A stretch of 64,000 nt of DNA from JANSXG01 sp024743075 (GCA_042140185.1 CP159477.1:3286001-3350000), one strand, 5' to 3'. Shown: positions 1 to 9,016, numbered from the stretch's first letter. Program-made: numbers and translations. Notes: a model not told the origin generated them from the letters alone.

Positions 1-452
1 GAGCCGACCGATCTGTGTGTCGATCAGGCGGAGCTGCGCGATGGTGTCGCGTGGGTCGAGGCGGACGAGTCGGCGGGTGGCGTCGATGAGGCGCCCCGCG
101 TCGTCCGCGGCGGTCCACGCTTCGATCTCGTTGCGTAGCAGTTCGACATCTTCGGGGTGCGCACGCCCGGCAACGCTGAGCCCGAGGGCGGTGAGGCGGT
201 AATCGGCGATGTTCGGTTCGGCGAGATTGCGCGTGCGGCGCATGAGCGTCCGGGCGAGCAGGTTGCTCGCGGCTCGGCTGACCAGCCCCTCATCGGCTTG
301 GCGCTGCTCCGCGCTGCGGGCGCTTCGGTCGGGCGCCGCGCGTCCTGTGCCAGCCCGACGGAGGTCCCGGCGAGAAGGAGCACGCAGGCGATGCCGGTCG
401 CGATCGACGGAGCGCGACCGGCCGTTCGGGGGCGGTGGTGGAAGATGGTCAT
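1..452 (-). CDS. Secreted protein, N-terminal part, frame break, cut by window edge
   Basis: The first 36 residues form a clear signal peptide: arginine-rich start, then ACVLLLAGTSVGLAQ with a likely cleavage after GLAQ. In that frame the rest becomes Ser/Arg/Pro-rich and implausible. A second reading frame from about position 345 down to the window edge gives a convincing helical protein (for example NLLARTLMRRTRNLAEPNI, then RRLVRLDPRDTIAQLRLID), with the spacing of a TPR-like helical repeat. I therefore place a single-base break between about 297 and 345 and treat both pieces as one gene. The C-terminus lies outside the window. It probably works in the periplasm or cell envelope. No family could be named. 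Confidence 0.55.
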
Positions 453-519
453 GGCGGGGCGTCCTGCGTTTCCGGCGTGGCGGGTTCCTTGCGCTGGGGC
501 GCGACCCGTTCAGAATAGA

Positions 520-828
520 TCACGCGGCGGACATCAGCAGGAACAGTCCGGACAGTCCCAGACCGAGGACGAAGATCCCGGCGGTCGCCTGCTCCATGAG
601 GTCCGACAGGACGCGCCGACGCCTCGGGAAGACGCGATCGGCGACGATGTACATGAAAAGGAACTCCCCGGCGGCGATCGAGGCGATGCCGAACCAGAGA
701 GCGGACTCGCGGGGGATCTCGGGCCAGGGCGAGACGGCGAGTTTGACGCCCATCAGAATGAGGGTGATCGCCCAGAGCGTGCCCATGGCCATGAGGCCTA
801 TGCGGATGCAGAGTTCACGGAAACGCAC
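520..828 (-). CDS. Small membrane protein, unknown function
   Basis: A 102-residue protein read from a GTG with a GGAG about ten bases upstream. It has three or four hydrophobic segments: roughly residues 10-30 (LMAMGTLWAITLILMGVKLA), 43-62 (ALWFGIASIAAGEFLFMYIV) and 82-100 (AGIFVLGLGLSGLFLLMSA). A basic RRRRR patch sits between the second and third segments. It lies 67 bases upstream of the secreted protein at the window edge on the same strand, so the two may be co-transcribed. I recognise no family; the evidence is the strong membrane pattern and clean start. Confidence 0.65.
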   Translation of the reverse strand: MRFRELCIRIGLMAMGTLWAITLILMGVKLAVSPWPEIPRESALWFGIASIAAGEFLFMYIVADRVFPRRRRVLSDLMEQATAGIFVLGLGLSGLFLLMSAA

Positions 829-1151
829 GGGTGGCTCCGGGGGTCGGGAGGGAGTCTGTCCACAATCCGTCCACGCTCGGTTCGCAGCATATCGGACGAC
901 GCGCGGCGGTGCCTAGCAGAAATGCCGGCCTCGACTAATTATCTTGCACCAAATGGGAAAATGGTGCGTTGTTTGACGGTTTTGGCCCGTCGCTGATAGG
1001 TTTGCGCGTCCGGAAACAGCCGATTCGGCTGTCCGCCGAAACCGGTTCGTCCGGTCGTGCGTAGTCTGCGCTCAGGTCGCCCGTTCGGGCGGCACCCTCT
1101 GGTCACGCGTCGCGATTCCCGTCGTGACGCCCATCTCTCTGGAACCGATCC
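829..1151. promoter_or_regulatory. Divergent intergenic region with inverted repeats
   Basis: No credible gene. Between two divergent genes the stretch holds GCACCA/TGGTGC (946-951 and 962-967, ten-base loop) and an almost perfect palindrome ACAGCCGA-T-TCGGCTGT at 1016-1032. A possible sigma70-type promoter toward the right is TTGACG at 973-978, a 17-base spacer, and ATAGGT at 996-1001. The promoter call is weak; the inverted repeats are plain to see. Confidence 0.35.
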
Positions 1152-2330
1152 GTGGCGAAACCCGCAACTCTGAGTCGTTTCGTTTCTCTCGCCTTGCGTG
1201 TGCCCGCCGCGACGACGTCTGCCGGGGCGGCCCTGGTGGTCTCTGCGATGCTGCTGAGCTCTGCGCCGGTGGCTTCGGCGCAGAACCTGCCACCGGTGAC
1301 GACCGAGCGCCTGAGCGCTTCCCAGCAGACTCAGGTTCGGGAGTATGTGCAGGCGCGGCTGGATACGCTGCGTGCTGGCGATATCTCGAGTGCCGCGGCT
1401 TCGCAGGCGCGACGCGAACTCATCGATCCGATGCGCAACCGCGACGCTTCGGTCGCGATGCGACAGGCGTTTGCTCAGGCCGCATCGGAGCCGCTGGAAG
1501 CGATGGTGCGGGGGACCGACGATCAGGTCGCGGTTGTCGCGCTGCTGATCGCCGGGAACATCGCGGATCGTGCGAGCGTCCCGATTCTCGAGACCGGCCT
1601 CCGTGACAGTCGCGAGCCGGTGCAGATCGGTGCCGCGGCGGGCGCGAAGGCGATGCTGCGAGCCATGAGCGGACGCCTCGGCGGGGCTCAGGCGGACCGG
1701 CAGGAGCGCGTGCAGCGGATCCTGGCCGACCAGCTGGCCCTGACCAAGAGCGGGCATGTGGCGCAGAGTCTGATCGGTGCGTTGACCGCGCTCCCTGAGG
1801 ATCCGGCGTTCATGTCGGTGTCGGGCAGTCTGATCGCGGACGCGATGGCCGGTCAGGCCGGGCTTCGTCGCCGAGGCGTCGCCTCCGCGGACGCGGAACA
1901 GGCCATCGCCGACGGCTGGGCCGGTGCGATGGAGCGTGCGATCGCGGCGCAGCTCGCGTACCAGCGTGCCTCGGCGATCGCGGGTACGGATGTGCCTCGT
2001 GAGACGCAGAAGCAGGGCGCGCTCCTCGCGGGCATCGCCCTGTCGCTCGTGCGCGACGCCGTGGACGAGCGGCTCGCCGGCGGCGAGTCGCCCGAGCAGA
2101 CCGCGTCGTTCATGAACGAGCAGGCTCGGCTGATCCGTGCGGGCGAGACGCTGCTCATCCTCGTCGAATCGAACCTCACGGCACGGACCGACCGGCAGCA
2201 GCGGATGTCCGGCCTGATCAGTCGCGCCGATGCCGAGGGCCTGATCGAGGCGATCAACCGCTGGGTGGGTCCGAGCGGCGTCCTGACGGGTGCGCCGTTC
2301 TCGTTCCCGGCGTCCACCTTCGGGAACTGA
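1152..2330 (+). CDS. Secreted helical protein, unknown function
   Basis: A 392-residue protein from a GTG start. The N-terminus is a long signal peptide (two hydrophobic stretches ending ...ASAQN, cleavage near residue 44). The mature part is almost entirely alpha-helical and Ala/Arg/Glu-rich. Segments such as VVALLIAGNIADRASVPILE and the following VQIGAAAGAKAMLRAM resemble HEAT-like repeats, but the match is only by eye. It stands alone, 59 bases before the peptide-transport genes on the same strand, which could be read from the same promoter. No catalytic motif was seen. A scaffold or envelope role is a guess. Confidence 0.65.
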   Translation: MAKPATLSRFVSLALRVPAATTSAGAALVVSAMLLSSAPVASAQNLPPVTTERLSASQQTQVREYVQARLDTLRAGDISSAAASQARRELIDPMRNRDASVAMRQAFAQAASEPLEAMVRGTDDQVAVVALLIAGNIADRASVPILETGLRDSREPVQIGAAAGAKAMLRAMSGRLGGAQADRQERVQRILADQLALTKSGHVAQSLIGALTALPEDPAFMSVSGSLIADAMAGQAGLRRRGVASADAEQAIADGWAGAMERAIAAQLAYQRASAIAGTDVPRETQKQGALLAGIALSLVRDAVDERLAGGESPEQTASFMNEQARLIRAGETLLILVESNLTARTDRQQRMSGLISRADAEGLIEAINRWVGPSGVLTGAPFSFPASTFGN

Positions 2331-2389
2331 CCCGCGGGAAGTGTCGGGGCGGCCGCCGCCGAAGCGCTCGCGGGCGGTAAGGTGGTGGT

Positions 2390-4231
2390 ATGCAGAAGAT
2401 CCTCGCCATTTTCTTCATCCTCTTCGCGATCCTCGCGGCAACGGTGATGTCGGACCGCCCCCTCCCCGAGGCGGAACTGACGATCATCAACCGGACGGAG
2501 TTCAACACCGTCGATCCGCAGCAGATGAGTTACAACCACGACCTGCGCCTGGCGTACTCGATCTACGAGGGACTGGTCCGGTGGGACAACGAGAGCGAGG
2601 ACTTCGACATCATCCCTGCCGCGGCGCGGTCCTGGACGGTTTCGGATGACTATCTGACGTACACCTTCGAGATCGAACCCACGGCGAAGTGGTCCAACGG
2701 GGACCCGGTGCTGGCGTCGGATTTCGTGTACTCGTGGCGCCGGGCGATCCTTCCCGATACCGCGGCGGATTACTCCAACCTGTTCTTTTCGATCAGGAAC
2801 GCCAAGGCGTTCTTCGAGTTCCGAGCGGATCAACTCGACGAGTACGCCGATCGTCCCCAGGCAGAGCGGACGCCGCGAGCGGCGCAGCAGCTCTTCGATG
2901 AGGCGATCGTCTGGTTCGACGAGAACGTCGGCCTTCGTGCGCTCAACGACAAGACTCTTGAAGTGACGCTCGAGCGTCCGACGGCGTTTTTCCTCGACCT
3001 GTGCGCGTTCGGCACGTTCAGCCCGGTCCACCCGCCGACGCTGGACGCCCATACGCGCCTTGATCCGAACACCGGGTCGCAGCAGATCAATACGGACTGG
3101 ACCAAGCCGGGCAAGATCGTGACCAACGGCCCGTATGTGCCGACAGCGTGGCGCTTCAAGCGGGAGATGTTCCTCGAACTGAACCCGTACTACTGGAACC
3201 CCGGCATGGTTCGGGCGAAGACGGTCAAGATCCGTCCGATCAACGATCCGAACACGAGCGTGTTGGCGTACCAGACCGGTCTCGCGGACTGGAACACGGA
3301 TGTGACCGTCGACTTCGTTGGGGACATGCTCAAGGAGAAAGCCGAGGGGAACTTCGACGACATCCACGCGCTTTCGACATTCGGCACATACTTCTGGTCG
3401 TTCAACTGCACGCCGACGCTGACCGGCGGCCGTCAGAACCCGTTCTACGACCCTCGAGTCCGGCGGGCGTTTTCGATGGCGGTCGACAAGACCACGATCG
3501 TCGAGAACGTCAAGCGCAGCGGCGAAAAGGTCGCCAACGTGTTCATCCCGCCCGATTCCATCCCCGGCTTCGACAGTCCGCCCGGTCTCCCCCACGATCC
3601 CGCGGCTGCTCGCGCGCTGCTCGCCGAAGCCGGGTGGGTGGATCGCGACGGCGACGGCGTTCCCGAGAACGAGCGGGGTGAGCCGTTCCCGACGGTCACG
3701 CTGCTCTACTCCACCGGCGCGTACCACGACAAGATCGGCCTCGCGATGGGCGGGATGTGGAAGCGCGAACTCGGCATCAACTACAAGCTCGAGGGCAAGG
3801 AACTCAAGGTCTACAAGGACGACCTCAAGAGCCGCAACTACATGATCGCTCGCGGCGGCTGGTTCGGCGATTACGGTGATCCGACGACTTTCCTCGACCT
3901 GCACAAGACCGACGACGGCAACAACGATCGTGGCTATTCCGATCCGGTGCTCGACGAGCTGCTCGCCCAGGCCGAGGACACCGCGGAGCCGGAGCCGCGT
4001 ATGGAAATCCTCGAAGAGGCCGAGCGCTACACGGTCATGGAGACCGCACCGATCCTGCCGGTGTGGCACTACAACTACTACTACCTCTTCCAGCCGCCCG
4101 TCGATCAGGACGGGCGCCCGAATCCGGGTGGGCTTGAGGGCATCTCCTACCACCCGCGCCTGGTGCAGTACCTCTGGAAGCTGCGTGTCGTGACGGAAGA
4201 AGATCTCGAAACCTGGGAGGCCGCGCGATGA
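2390..4231 (+). CDS. oppA: Oligopeptide ABC transporter substrate-binding protein
   Basis: A 613-residue extracytoplasmic solute-binding protein of family 5 (SBP_bac_5), which captures peptides and hands them to an ABC permease. It has an N-terminal hydrophobic segment (residues 4-20) without a lipobox cysteine, so it is either anchored by this helix or cleaved. Family landmarks are the early block LRLAYSIYEGLVRWD, the DFVYSWRRAI block, VRRAFSMAVDK around residue 360, and the C-terminal WFGDYGDPTTFLDL and PILPVWHYNYYYLF stretches characteristic of OppA/MppA. The length fits the OppA branch. Its stop overlaps the permease start by four bases (ATGA), a sign of translational coupling. The substrate cannot be read from sequence. 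Confidence 0.9.
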   Translation: MQKILAIFFILFAILAATVMSDRPLPEAELTIINRTEFNTVDPQQMSYNHDLRLAYSIYEGLVRWDNESEDFDIIPAAARSWTVSDDYLTYTFEIEPTAKWSNGDPVLASDFVYSWRRAILPDTAADYSNLFFSIRNAKAFFEFRADQLDEYADRPQAERTPRAAQQLFDEAIVWFDENVGLRALNDKTLEVTLERPTAFFLDLCAFGTFSPVHPPTLDAHTRLDPNTGSQQINTDWTKPGKIVTNGPYVPTAWRFKREMFLELNPYYWNPGMVRAKTVKIRPINDPNTSVLAYQTGLADWNTDVTVDFVGDMLKEKAEGNFDDIHALSTFGTYFWSFNCTPTLTGGRQNPFYDPRVRRAFSMAVDKTTIVENVKRSGEKVANVFIPPDSIPGFDSPPGLPHDPAAARALLAEAGWVDRDGDGVPENERGEPFPTVTLLYSTGAYHDKIGLAMGGMWKRELGINYKLEGKELKVYKDDLKSRNYMIARGGWFGDYGDPTTFLDLHKTDDGNNDRGYSDPVLDELLAQAEDTAEPEPRMEILEEAERYTVMETAPILPVWHYNYYYLFQPPVDQDGRPNPGGLEGISYHPRLVQYLWKLRVVTEEDLETWEAAR

Positions 4232-5196
4232 TCTCGATGATTCTGCGCCGCCTGGCGATCCTCCCGGTCATCCTGCTGGTCATCTACACGGTGACCTTCC
4301 TGCTCGCGTGGTCGTTGCCCGGCGAGGCGGTGATCAACGACGAGGGGCGCCAGCCTCCCGCGGCGGTGCTCGACGCGATCAACGCGCAGTACAACCTCGA
4401 CGACCCCATGGAGTTCTATCTCCAGTACATCTACAACGCGACCGGTGCGCACTGGGTCGTCGACCGGCTCAACGGCGGTGATGTCAGCCAGAATGTGGTG
4501 TTCGATCTCGGGCCTTCGTTCCGCAACGAGAACTGGAGCGTGAACGAGATCATCGCCGACTCGCTGCCGGTCTCGGTGGTGCTCGGGCTCAGCGCGATCT
4601 TCATGGCGGTTGTGATCGGGCTGGTCGCGGGCATGATCGGCGCCGTCAAACCGAATTCGCTGGCCGACCTGGGCACGCTTGTGATCGCGCTCGTCGGGAT
4701 CAGTCTGCCGAGCTTCGTCATCGGAACCGTGCTGCTGATCGCCTTTCCGGTCTGGCTGGGGATCGGCAGCGTCGGCAAGTGGGGGGGCATCGGCGACATC
4801 TTCCTGCCGGCATTTTCGCTGAGTCTGCCGTTCGCGGCGTATATCGCCCGGCTGACGCGCATGGGAATGATCGATGTGCTCAACGCCGATTACATCCGCA
4901 CCGCGCGGGCGAAAGGCGTTTCGCGGCGTCAGGTCATCCTCAAGCACGCGCTCAAAAACGCGTTTCTGCCGGTGCTGAGCTACTTGGGGCCGGCGACGGC
5001 GTTCGCGATGACCGGGTCGTTTGTCGTTGAGCGGGTGTTCAACATCCCGGGCATGGGCCAGCATTTCGTGGACGCGGTGCAGGGCAAGGACCTGTTTGTG
5101 ATCATGGGCGTGACGCTCGTCTTCGCGACGATCCTGATCCTGCTCAACCTCGTCGTGGACGTGCTGTACCGCTGGGTGGACCCGCGGATCGAGTAG
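4228..5196 (+). CDS. oppB: Oligopeptide ABC transporter permease, OppB/DppB type
   Basis: A 322-residue inner-membrane permease. It has a first membrane helix at residues 7-30, a periplasmic stretch to about residue 105, then five more helices. The EAA loop that contacts the ATPase is visible as YIRTARAKGVSRRQVILKHA, followed by LKNAFLPVLSYLGPATAFAM, exactly as in OppB/DppB. The C-terminus DVLYRWVDPRIE is the usual one for this subunit. Translation is coupled to oppA by overlap. The operon ends here: the second permease (OppC) and ATPases (OppD/F) are not in the window, and the next gene is on the opposite strand. Confidence 0.92.
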   Translation: MISMILRRLAILPVILLVIYTVTFLLAWSLPGEAVINDEGRQPPAAVLDAINAQYNLDDPMEFYLQYIYNATGAHWVVDRLNGGDVSQNVVFDLGPSFRNENWSVNEIIADSLPVSVVLGLSAIFMAVVIGLVAGMIGAVKPNSLADLGTLVIALVGISLPSFVIGTVLLIAFPVWLGIGSVGKWGGIGDIFLPAFSLSLPFAAYIARLTRMGMIDVLNADYIRTARAKGVSRRQVILKHALKNAFLPVLSYLGPATAFAMTGSFVVERVFNIPGMGQHFVDAVQGKDLFVIMGVTLVFATILILLNLVVDVLYRWVDPRIE

Positions 5197-5216
5197 CGCC
5201 GATCGCTCGAAAGGGG

Positions 5217-5498
5217 TCAGTCTTCCGGGGTGTAACCAGACTGGCGTTTCGATTCTTCCAGTTCGGCGCGGTTGCCGGCCGAGTGAGGCGGCAGTTCCAG
5301 CGGATCGGTCCCTCCGGTCTCGCTCGCGCCGGTTTCCACGACGCCGACCCGGCGTTCGAGATCCGCGATTCGTCGGTTCAGGCGATCGATCAGGGTGTAG
5401 GCTCGGGCGAGTTCGCCGGAGAGCTGGTCCACCGTGTGGTCCGCGAAGCCGAGGCGTTCCTCGATGCGGATGAGTCGGTCGTCGTCAGGCGTAGGCAT
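5217..5498 (-). CDS. slyX: SlyX family coiled-coil protein
   Basis: About 93 residues when started at the internal methionine MPTPDDDRLIRIEERLGF; an upstream in-frame extension to 5579 is basic, low in quality and overlaps the divergent gene, so I reject it. The core RIEERLGFADHTVDQLSGEL followed by ARAYTLIDRLNRRIADLERR is a continuous heptad coiled coil with the spacing of SlyX proteins. The C-terminal half is polar and ends in the SlyX-like ELPPHSAG...GYTPED region. The function of SlyX is not established. It converges with oppB, 20 bases apart. Confidence 0.75.
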   Translation of the reverse strand: MPTPDDDRLIRIEERLGFADHTVDQLSGELARAYTLIDRLNRRIADLERRVGVVETGASETGGTDPLELPPHSAGNRAELEESKRQSGYTPED

Positions 5499-5577
5499 GC
5501 CACCAGCGTACCCTGACGCGTCGGATCGCGGCTCGGGCCGCGTGCGAGGCGTGCGAGCCTTGGGTACCGTTTGCGCC

Positions 5578-6273
5578 ATGATTCACTCGCTGCCTCTCTC
5601 CGCTCTGGCCGCCGGTTCCGCTGTGCTCGTTCTGTCCGGTTCGGCGTTCGCCTCGCCCGCACCGGAGTTTTCGCTCGGCCTGGCGGGCGCGATGTCGCTC
5701 GGGTCCGTCCAGGACCGCTCCGACGCTTCGCCCGACGGTTCGGATGCGCTGCTCGACCCCGCCGTCTCCGCAAGGTTCGGGACGAGTGGGTCGACCTGGT
5801 GGAGCGTCAGCGCCAGTGGGATGGTTGACGACGACGCGGCGAACAAAGACTACAGCCTCCGGTTCACCTATCACCGCTTCCTCGCAGAGGACTTCGAGCT
5901 GAACCTCGCCCTCACCGGCTGGTTTCACGATCAGCAGGTGGACGACGAGGCGTCTGGCAGTTTCGACCTCGGCTTCCGCTACCACTTCCTCGCCGACCGC
6001 GATCGTGGCTGGAGCGTCTACGGCGATATCGGGATCGGCTTCATGCTCTCGAGCGGCCCGGTCCCCGAAGACGGTACGGACTACAACTTCACGCCGCGGG
6101 CTGGAGTGGGCGTCACGCTGGAACTCCCCGACCGATTCGGCGGCGACGTCGGTGCTCGCCTGGATCTCGGCGTCGGCTGGCAGCACTATTCGAACGCCTC
6201 CACCTCCGGTTCTGACGAGAATCCGGGTCGAGACTCGCTCTATGTTCGTGCGGGCGTGATCTTCCCATTCTGA
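5578..6273 (+). CDS. Acyloxyacyl hydrolase / PagL-like outer-membrane protein
   Basis: A 231-residue protein with a clear signal peptide (SALAAGSAVLVLSGSAFASP). The rest consists of alternating beta strands ending in an aromatic residue (VRAGVIFPF), as expected for an outer-membrane beta-barrel. Near the C-terminus the motif GWQHYSNASTSGSDENPGRD matches the PagL active-site region: the catalytic His and Ser in HYSNA and the NPG loop. PagL removes the 3-O acyl chain of lipid A in the outer membrane. The start at 5578 was chosen for the signal peptide. Strand pattern plus motif make the family likely; activity is unproven, and the sequence between the landmarks is divergent. Confidence 0.7.
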   Translation: MIHSLPLSALAAGSAVLVLSGSAFASPAPEFSLGLAGAMSLGSVQDRSDASPDGSDALLDPAVSARFGTSGSTWWSVSASGMVDDDAANKDYSLRFTYHRFLAEDFELNLALTGWFHDQQVDDEASGSFDLGFRYHFLADRDRGWSVYGDIGIGFMLSSGPVPEDGTDYNFTPRAGVGVTLELPDRFGGDVGARLDLGVGWQHYSNASTSGSDENPGRDSLYVRAGVIFPF

Positions 6274-6305
6274 ATCGCTGCGTTTGAATCGCCGATGACT
6301 CCTTC

Positions 6306-7364
6306 ATGACCGAATCCCGCCAAGAGAATTCGCCGGCGACGCCGTCGGAGCACTCGCATCCGGAGCCGGACCTCACGCCGCACGGGCCGCTCGGCGGTCT
6401 CGTGGTGCGCGGCGGTATCGGCGGCGTGCTCATGGGCCTGGCGAACCTCGTGCCGGGCATCTCCGGCGGCACGATGCTGCTCGCCTCGGGCGTCTACGAG
6501 CCGTTCATCAACGCCATCGCCGAGGCCTCGACCCTGCGGTTTCACTTGCGTTCGCTTGTGCTGCTCGGGAGCGTGGTGGCCGCGGCGGCGCTGTCGATCG
6601 TGCTGCTCGCTGGTCCGGTGAAGGACCTGGTCGTCGATCAGCGATGGATCATGTACAGCCTGTTCATCGGGCTCACGCTCGGCGGCGTGCCGCTGATCTG
6701 GTCGATGATCGGGGAGGCACATCGCAAGCGCGAGGCGAAGGTGCGGGCCTCGATCTTCGGCGCGGTTCTCGGTATCGCTGCGATGGCGCTGATGGTGTTC
6801 CTCAAGACCAGCGGTGCCGGGTCGACCAACTTCGCGATGCTCCTGCTCGCCGGGCTCGCTGGTGCGAGCGCGATGATCCTTCCCGGCCTGTCCGGCGGCT
6901 ACCTGCTGTTGGTGCTCGGGCAATACGTCCCGATCCTCGCTTCCATCGATCGGGTCAAGGAGGCGATCAGCGCCCGCGACTTCGCGGCGGTGCTCGCCGA
7001 GTGGGTGGTCGTGGTTCCCGTCGGCCTCGGAGTGGTGATCGGGATCGCGGGGGTGAGCAACCTGATCCGCTTCATGCTCAAGCGGTTCGAGGGCTTCACG
7101 CTCGGCGTGCTCATGGGACTGCTGCTCGGTTCGGTGCTCGGTTTGTGGCCGTTTCAGGAGGGCGTGCAGCCGGTGATCGGATCGATCATCAAGGGTGAGG
7201 TCGTGACCGACGAGACCCTCGCGACGATCGCGCAGGAAGACTGGCCTCTGAGTTTCTTCGCGCCGACGGCCATGCAGGTCGTCTGGTCGGTGCTGCTGAT
7301 CGGTGCGGGCCTCGCCGCCACGCTCGGGATCGCAACGTTCGGCAACCGCCTGAAGAAAGACTGA
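6306..7364 (+). CDS. DUF368 membrane protein, PopT-like undecaprenyl-phosphate transporter
   Basis: A 352-residue polytopic membrane protein with eight to nine helices after a 35-residue polar, His/Pro-containing N-terminal tail. The signature of DUF368 is present twice: LANLVPGISGGTMLLASGVY near residue 50 and MILPGLSGGYLLLVLGQY near residue 190. This inverted duplication is typical of the family. Members studied in Gram-positive and Gram-negative bacteria recycle undecaprenyl phosphate across the membrane for cell-wall and polysaccharide synthesis. The gene follows the PagL-like protein by 32 bases on the same strand, so both may serve the envelope. The family call is strong; the substrate is inferred from homology. 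Confidence 0.85.
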   Translation: MTESRQENSPATPSEHSHPEPDLTPHGPLGGLVVRGGIGGVLMGLANLVPGISGGTMLLASGVYEPFINAIAEASTLRFHLRSLVLLGSVVAAAALSIVLLAGPVKDLVVDQRWIMYSLFIGLTLGGVPLIWSMIGEAHRKREAKVRASIFGAVLGIAAMALMVFLKTSGAGSTNFAMLLLAGLAGASAMILPGLSGGYLLLVLGQYVPILASIDRVKEAISARDFAAVLAEWVVVVPVGLGVVIGIAGVSNLIRFMLKRFEGFTLGVLMGLLLGSVLGLWPFQEGVQPVIGSIIKGEVVTDETLATIAQEDWPLSFFAPTAMQVVWSVLLIGAGLAATLGIATFGNRLKKD

Positions 7365-7372
7365 ACGCGGGA

Positions 7373-7909
7373 TCAGCGTTTCGCGTTGACGAGTTCGCGC
7401 TGGGGCGTCGAGCCGGTCAGGTGCGGCGGCATGCGGTGCGGACGATTTGTCGTTGGACGCGCGCTCGCGGGATCGTCGTCCGACGAGTTCGCCTCGCGAT
7501 CTGCCATGTAGGCCTGCATGCGCATCTCCTGCACGCAGACGCTCAACCGACCGCCGCATTCGGGGCAGAGGAGTTCGTGGGTCCCGACAAGGTCGTAGCC
7601 GCAGCGGTTGCAGGGGACGCGGCTCTTCGACGGCTTGGCAACGGCGATGATCGTGCCGACCAGCAGCATGATGAGCACATAGGCGCCGCTGAGCAGGTGG
7701 AGCACGCTTCCAAAGCCGATCAGGTTCTGGATGAAGAAGTTCGCCGAAACATCACCGGCGTTTGGCGATCGCGACGCGACGCTCAGGATGCTCGTCGCGA
7801 CCAGCAGGGGAACCGGCGCGATGAGCAGGATCACCGCGGACTGCCAGCGCCGGCGGAACTTCCAGACCGCGATCCACACGAGCGCAAGATAAAGGACGGG
7901 GATGAACAC
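7373..7909 (-). CDS. Membrane protein with C-terminal zinc ribbon
   Basis: 178 residues from a GTG start. Three hydrophobic helices (residues about 2-14, 24-42 and 66-90) are followed by a treble-clef/zinc-ribbon sequence CNRCGYDLVGTHELLCPECG at about residues 99-118, with two CxxC pairs that should hold zinc on the cytoplasmic side. The last 50 residues are polar and probably disordered. Short proteins of this design, with the CxxCGYDL ribbon, are common in planctomycetes; their role is unknown. It converges with the DUF368 gene eight bases away and diverges from the ATP synthase operon. Confidence 0.65.
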   Translation of the reverse strand: MFIPVLYLALVWIAVWKFRRRWQSAVILLIAPVPLLVATSILSVASRSPNAGDVSANFFIQNLIGFGSVLHLLSGAYVLIMLLVGTIIAVAKPSKSRVPCNRCGYDLVGTHELLCPECGGRLSVCVQEMRMQAYMADREANSSDDDPASARPTTNRPHRMPPHLTGSTPQRELVNAKR

Positions 7910-8084
7910 GCGTCAATGGTGCCGATCTGAGGAGGTTTCCCGCGCGGAAGGGTGCCCGGATCGCGGATGATCAATACTACGCGTGCATCGACCGGATGCG
8001 AGGCGATCTGTCATGGGGTTGGGGAGATGAGTATCGTGGTGCGGGAAGCCCGAACCCCATTCAACCCCAGACCAGAGCCCAGCC

Positions 8085-8558
8085 GTGCCTTTGCCGAACC
8101 CGTCATCCGACCGCCCGATCTCCGCCGGCTGGGGCGCGGCGGTGATCGGGATCGAATTCTGCGCCGCGATCGGTGGGTTCGCGGTGATCGGGTATTTCAT
8201 CGATCGATGGCAGGGCTCCTCCCCGCTGTGGACGCTGGTGCTGACCGGTCTCGGGTTCGTCGGTGGGGGATACAACCTCTTCAAAGAGGTCAAGAAGCTC
8301 CAGCGTCAGGAGGCCCGGCGACAGGTCCGACGCGACACGCCGGGAGCGGACCCTAAGGCGGCCTCGGCTGAGGTCGCGGCGAAACGGGGCAAGCCCCGCC
8401 CGACGGGTCGCGTGAACATGTTCAGCCAGCAGGACCTGGACGTTGAGGACCTCGATGAGGTCGAACTCGACTGGCCCGAGGCGGAGAAGGACCGGATCGA
8501 GCGGGATCTCCGCGATGCCGAGCGATCGCTCGATCCTGATGAGGACACGAATCGATGA
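8085..8558 (+). CDS. atpZ: AtpZ, F0F1-ATPase subunit (ATPase gene 1 family)
   Basis: 157 residues from a GTG. Two membrane helices (WGAAVIGIEFCAAIGGFAVI and WTLVLTGLGFVGGGYNLFKE) joined by the short loop YFIDRWQGSSP are the AtpZ pattern. A helper role in ATP synthase assembly or ion supply has been proposed for AtpZ/AtpI. The C-terminal 85 residues are an unusual acidic, charged extension (EDLDEVELDWPEAEKDRIER) not needed for the AtpZ fold. This is the first gene of the atp operon; its stop overlaps the next start by four bases. Confidence 0.75.
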   Translation: MPLPNPSSDRPISAGWGAAVIGIEFCAAIGGFAVIGYFIDRWQGSSPLWTLVLTGLGFVGGGYNLFKEVKKLQRQEARRQVRRDTPGADPKAASAEVAAKRGKPRPTGRVNMFSQQDLDVEDLDEVELDWPEAEKDRIERDLRDAERSLDPDEDTNR

Positions 8559-9016
8559 CGGATGCGACGCGCAAGCCCATGCCTGATCTGCCCGAACTGA
8601 AACTGCCTCTGGGGGCATGGCTGGGTGCCGGCCCGATTGCCTGCATGGTGGTAGGGGGAATCGGCTACGCGGTGTCGATCGCGCTCGGGGCGAGCCAGCC
8701 GATTTCCGCGTTGTATGGGGGAATTGCCGCGGCGATCGGGGTGTTGATCGGCGCGTTGGCGGTGCTGCCGTGGATCGCCCGACCGATGAACCAGTGGGCA
8801 AACCTGCTTCTGGGTGGGCAATTGTTCTCGTTTATGGCGACGGTCGGGGCCGGGGTCGTGGTCTGGAAGGGCACCGGAGCGACGCCGACTCCCCTCGGGT
8901 TGACGGGTGCCGCGGCGTTCCTGGTGGCTCAACTGGTGCAGGTGAGCGTGTTCCAGTCGGTCGCGAAACCGCTCGAGAAGCGGATGCGCGAGAAGCGGGC
9001 GGAAACGGCTTCCTGA
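8555..9016 (+). CDS. atpI: AtpI-like ATP synthase accessory membrane protein
   Basis: 153 residues with four hydrophobic segments (about 22-40, 46-70, 82-103 and 112-131), a polar N-terminus and a basic C-terminal tail KPLEKRMREKRAETAS. The topology and position between atpZ and atpB are those of the ATP synthase I-chain. The sequence itself is divergent, so the symbol rests mainly on context. Translation is coupled to atpZ by the ATGA overlap. A 194-base gap before atpB suggests a separate control point. Confidence 0.6.
   Translation: MTDATRKPMPDLPELKLPLGAWLGAGPIACMVVGGIGYAVSIALGASQPISALYGGIAAAIGVLIGALAVLPWIARPMNQWANLLLGGQLFSFMATVGAGVVVWKGTGATPTPLGLTGAAAFLVAQLVQVSVFQSVAKPLEKRMREKRAETAS

Noticed and set aside
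1853..4153. 766-codon minus-strand frame opposite oppA
   Set aside because: Antisense shadow in GC-rich DNA; oppA has clear family motifs and the minus frame has none.
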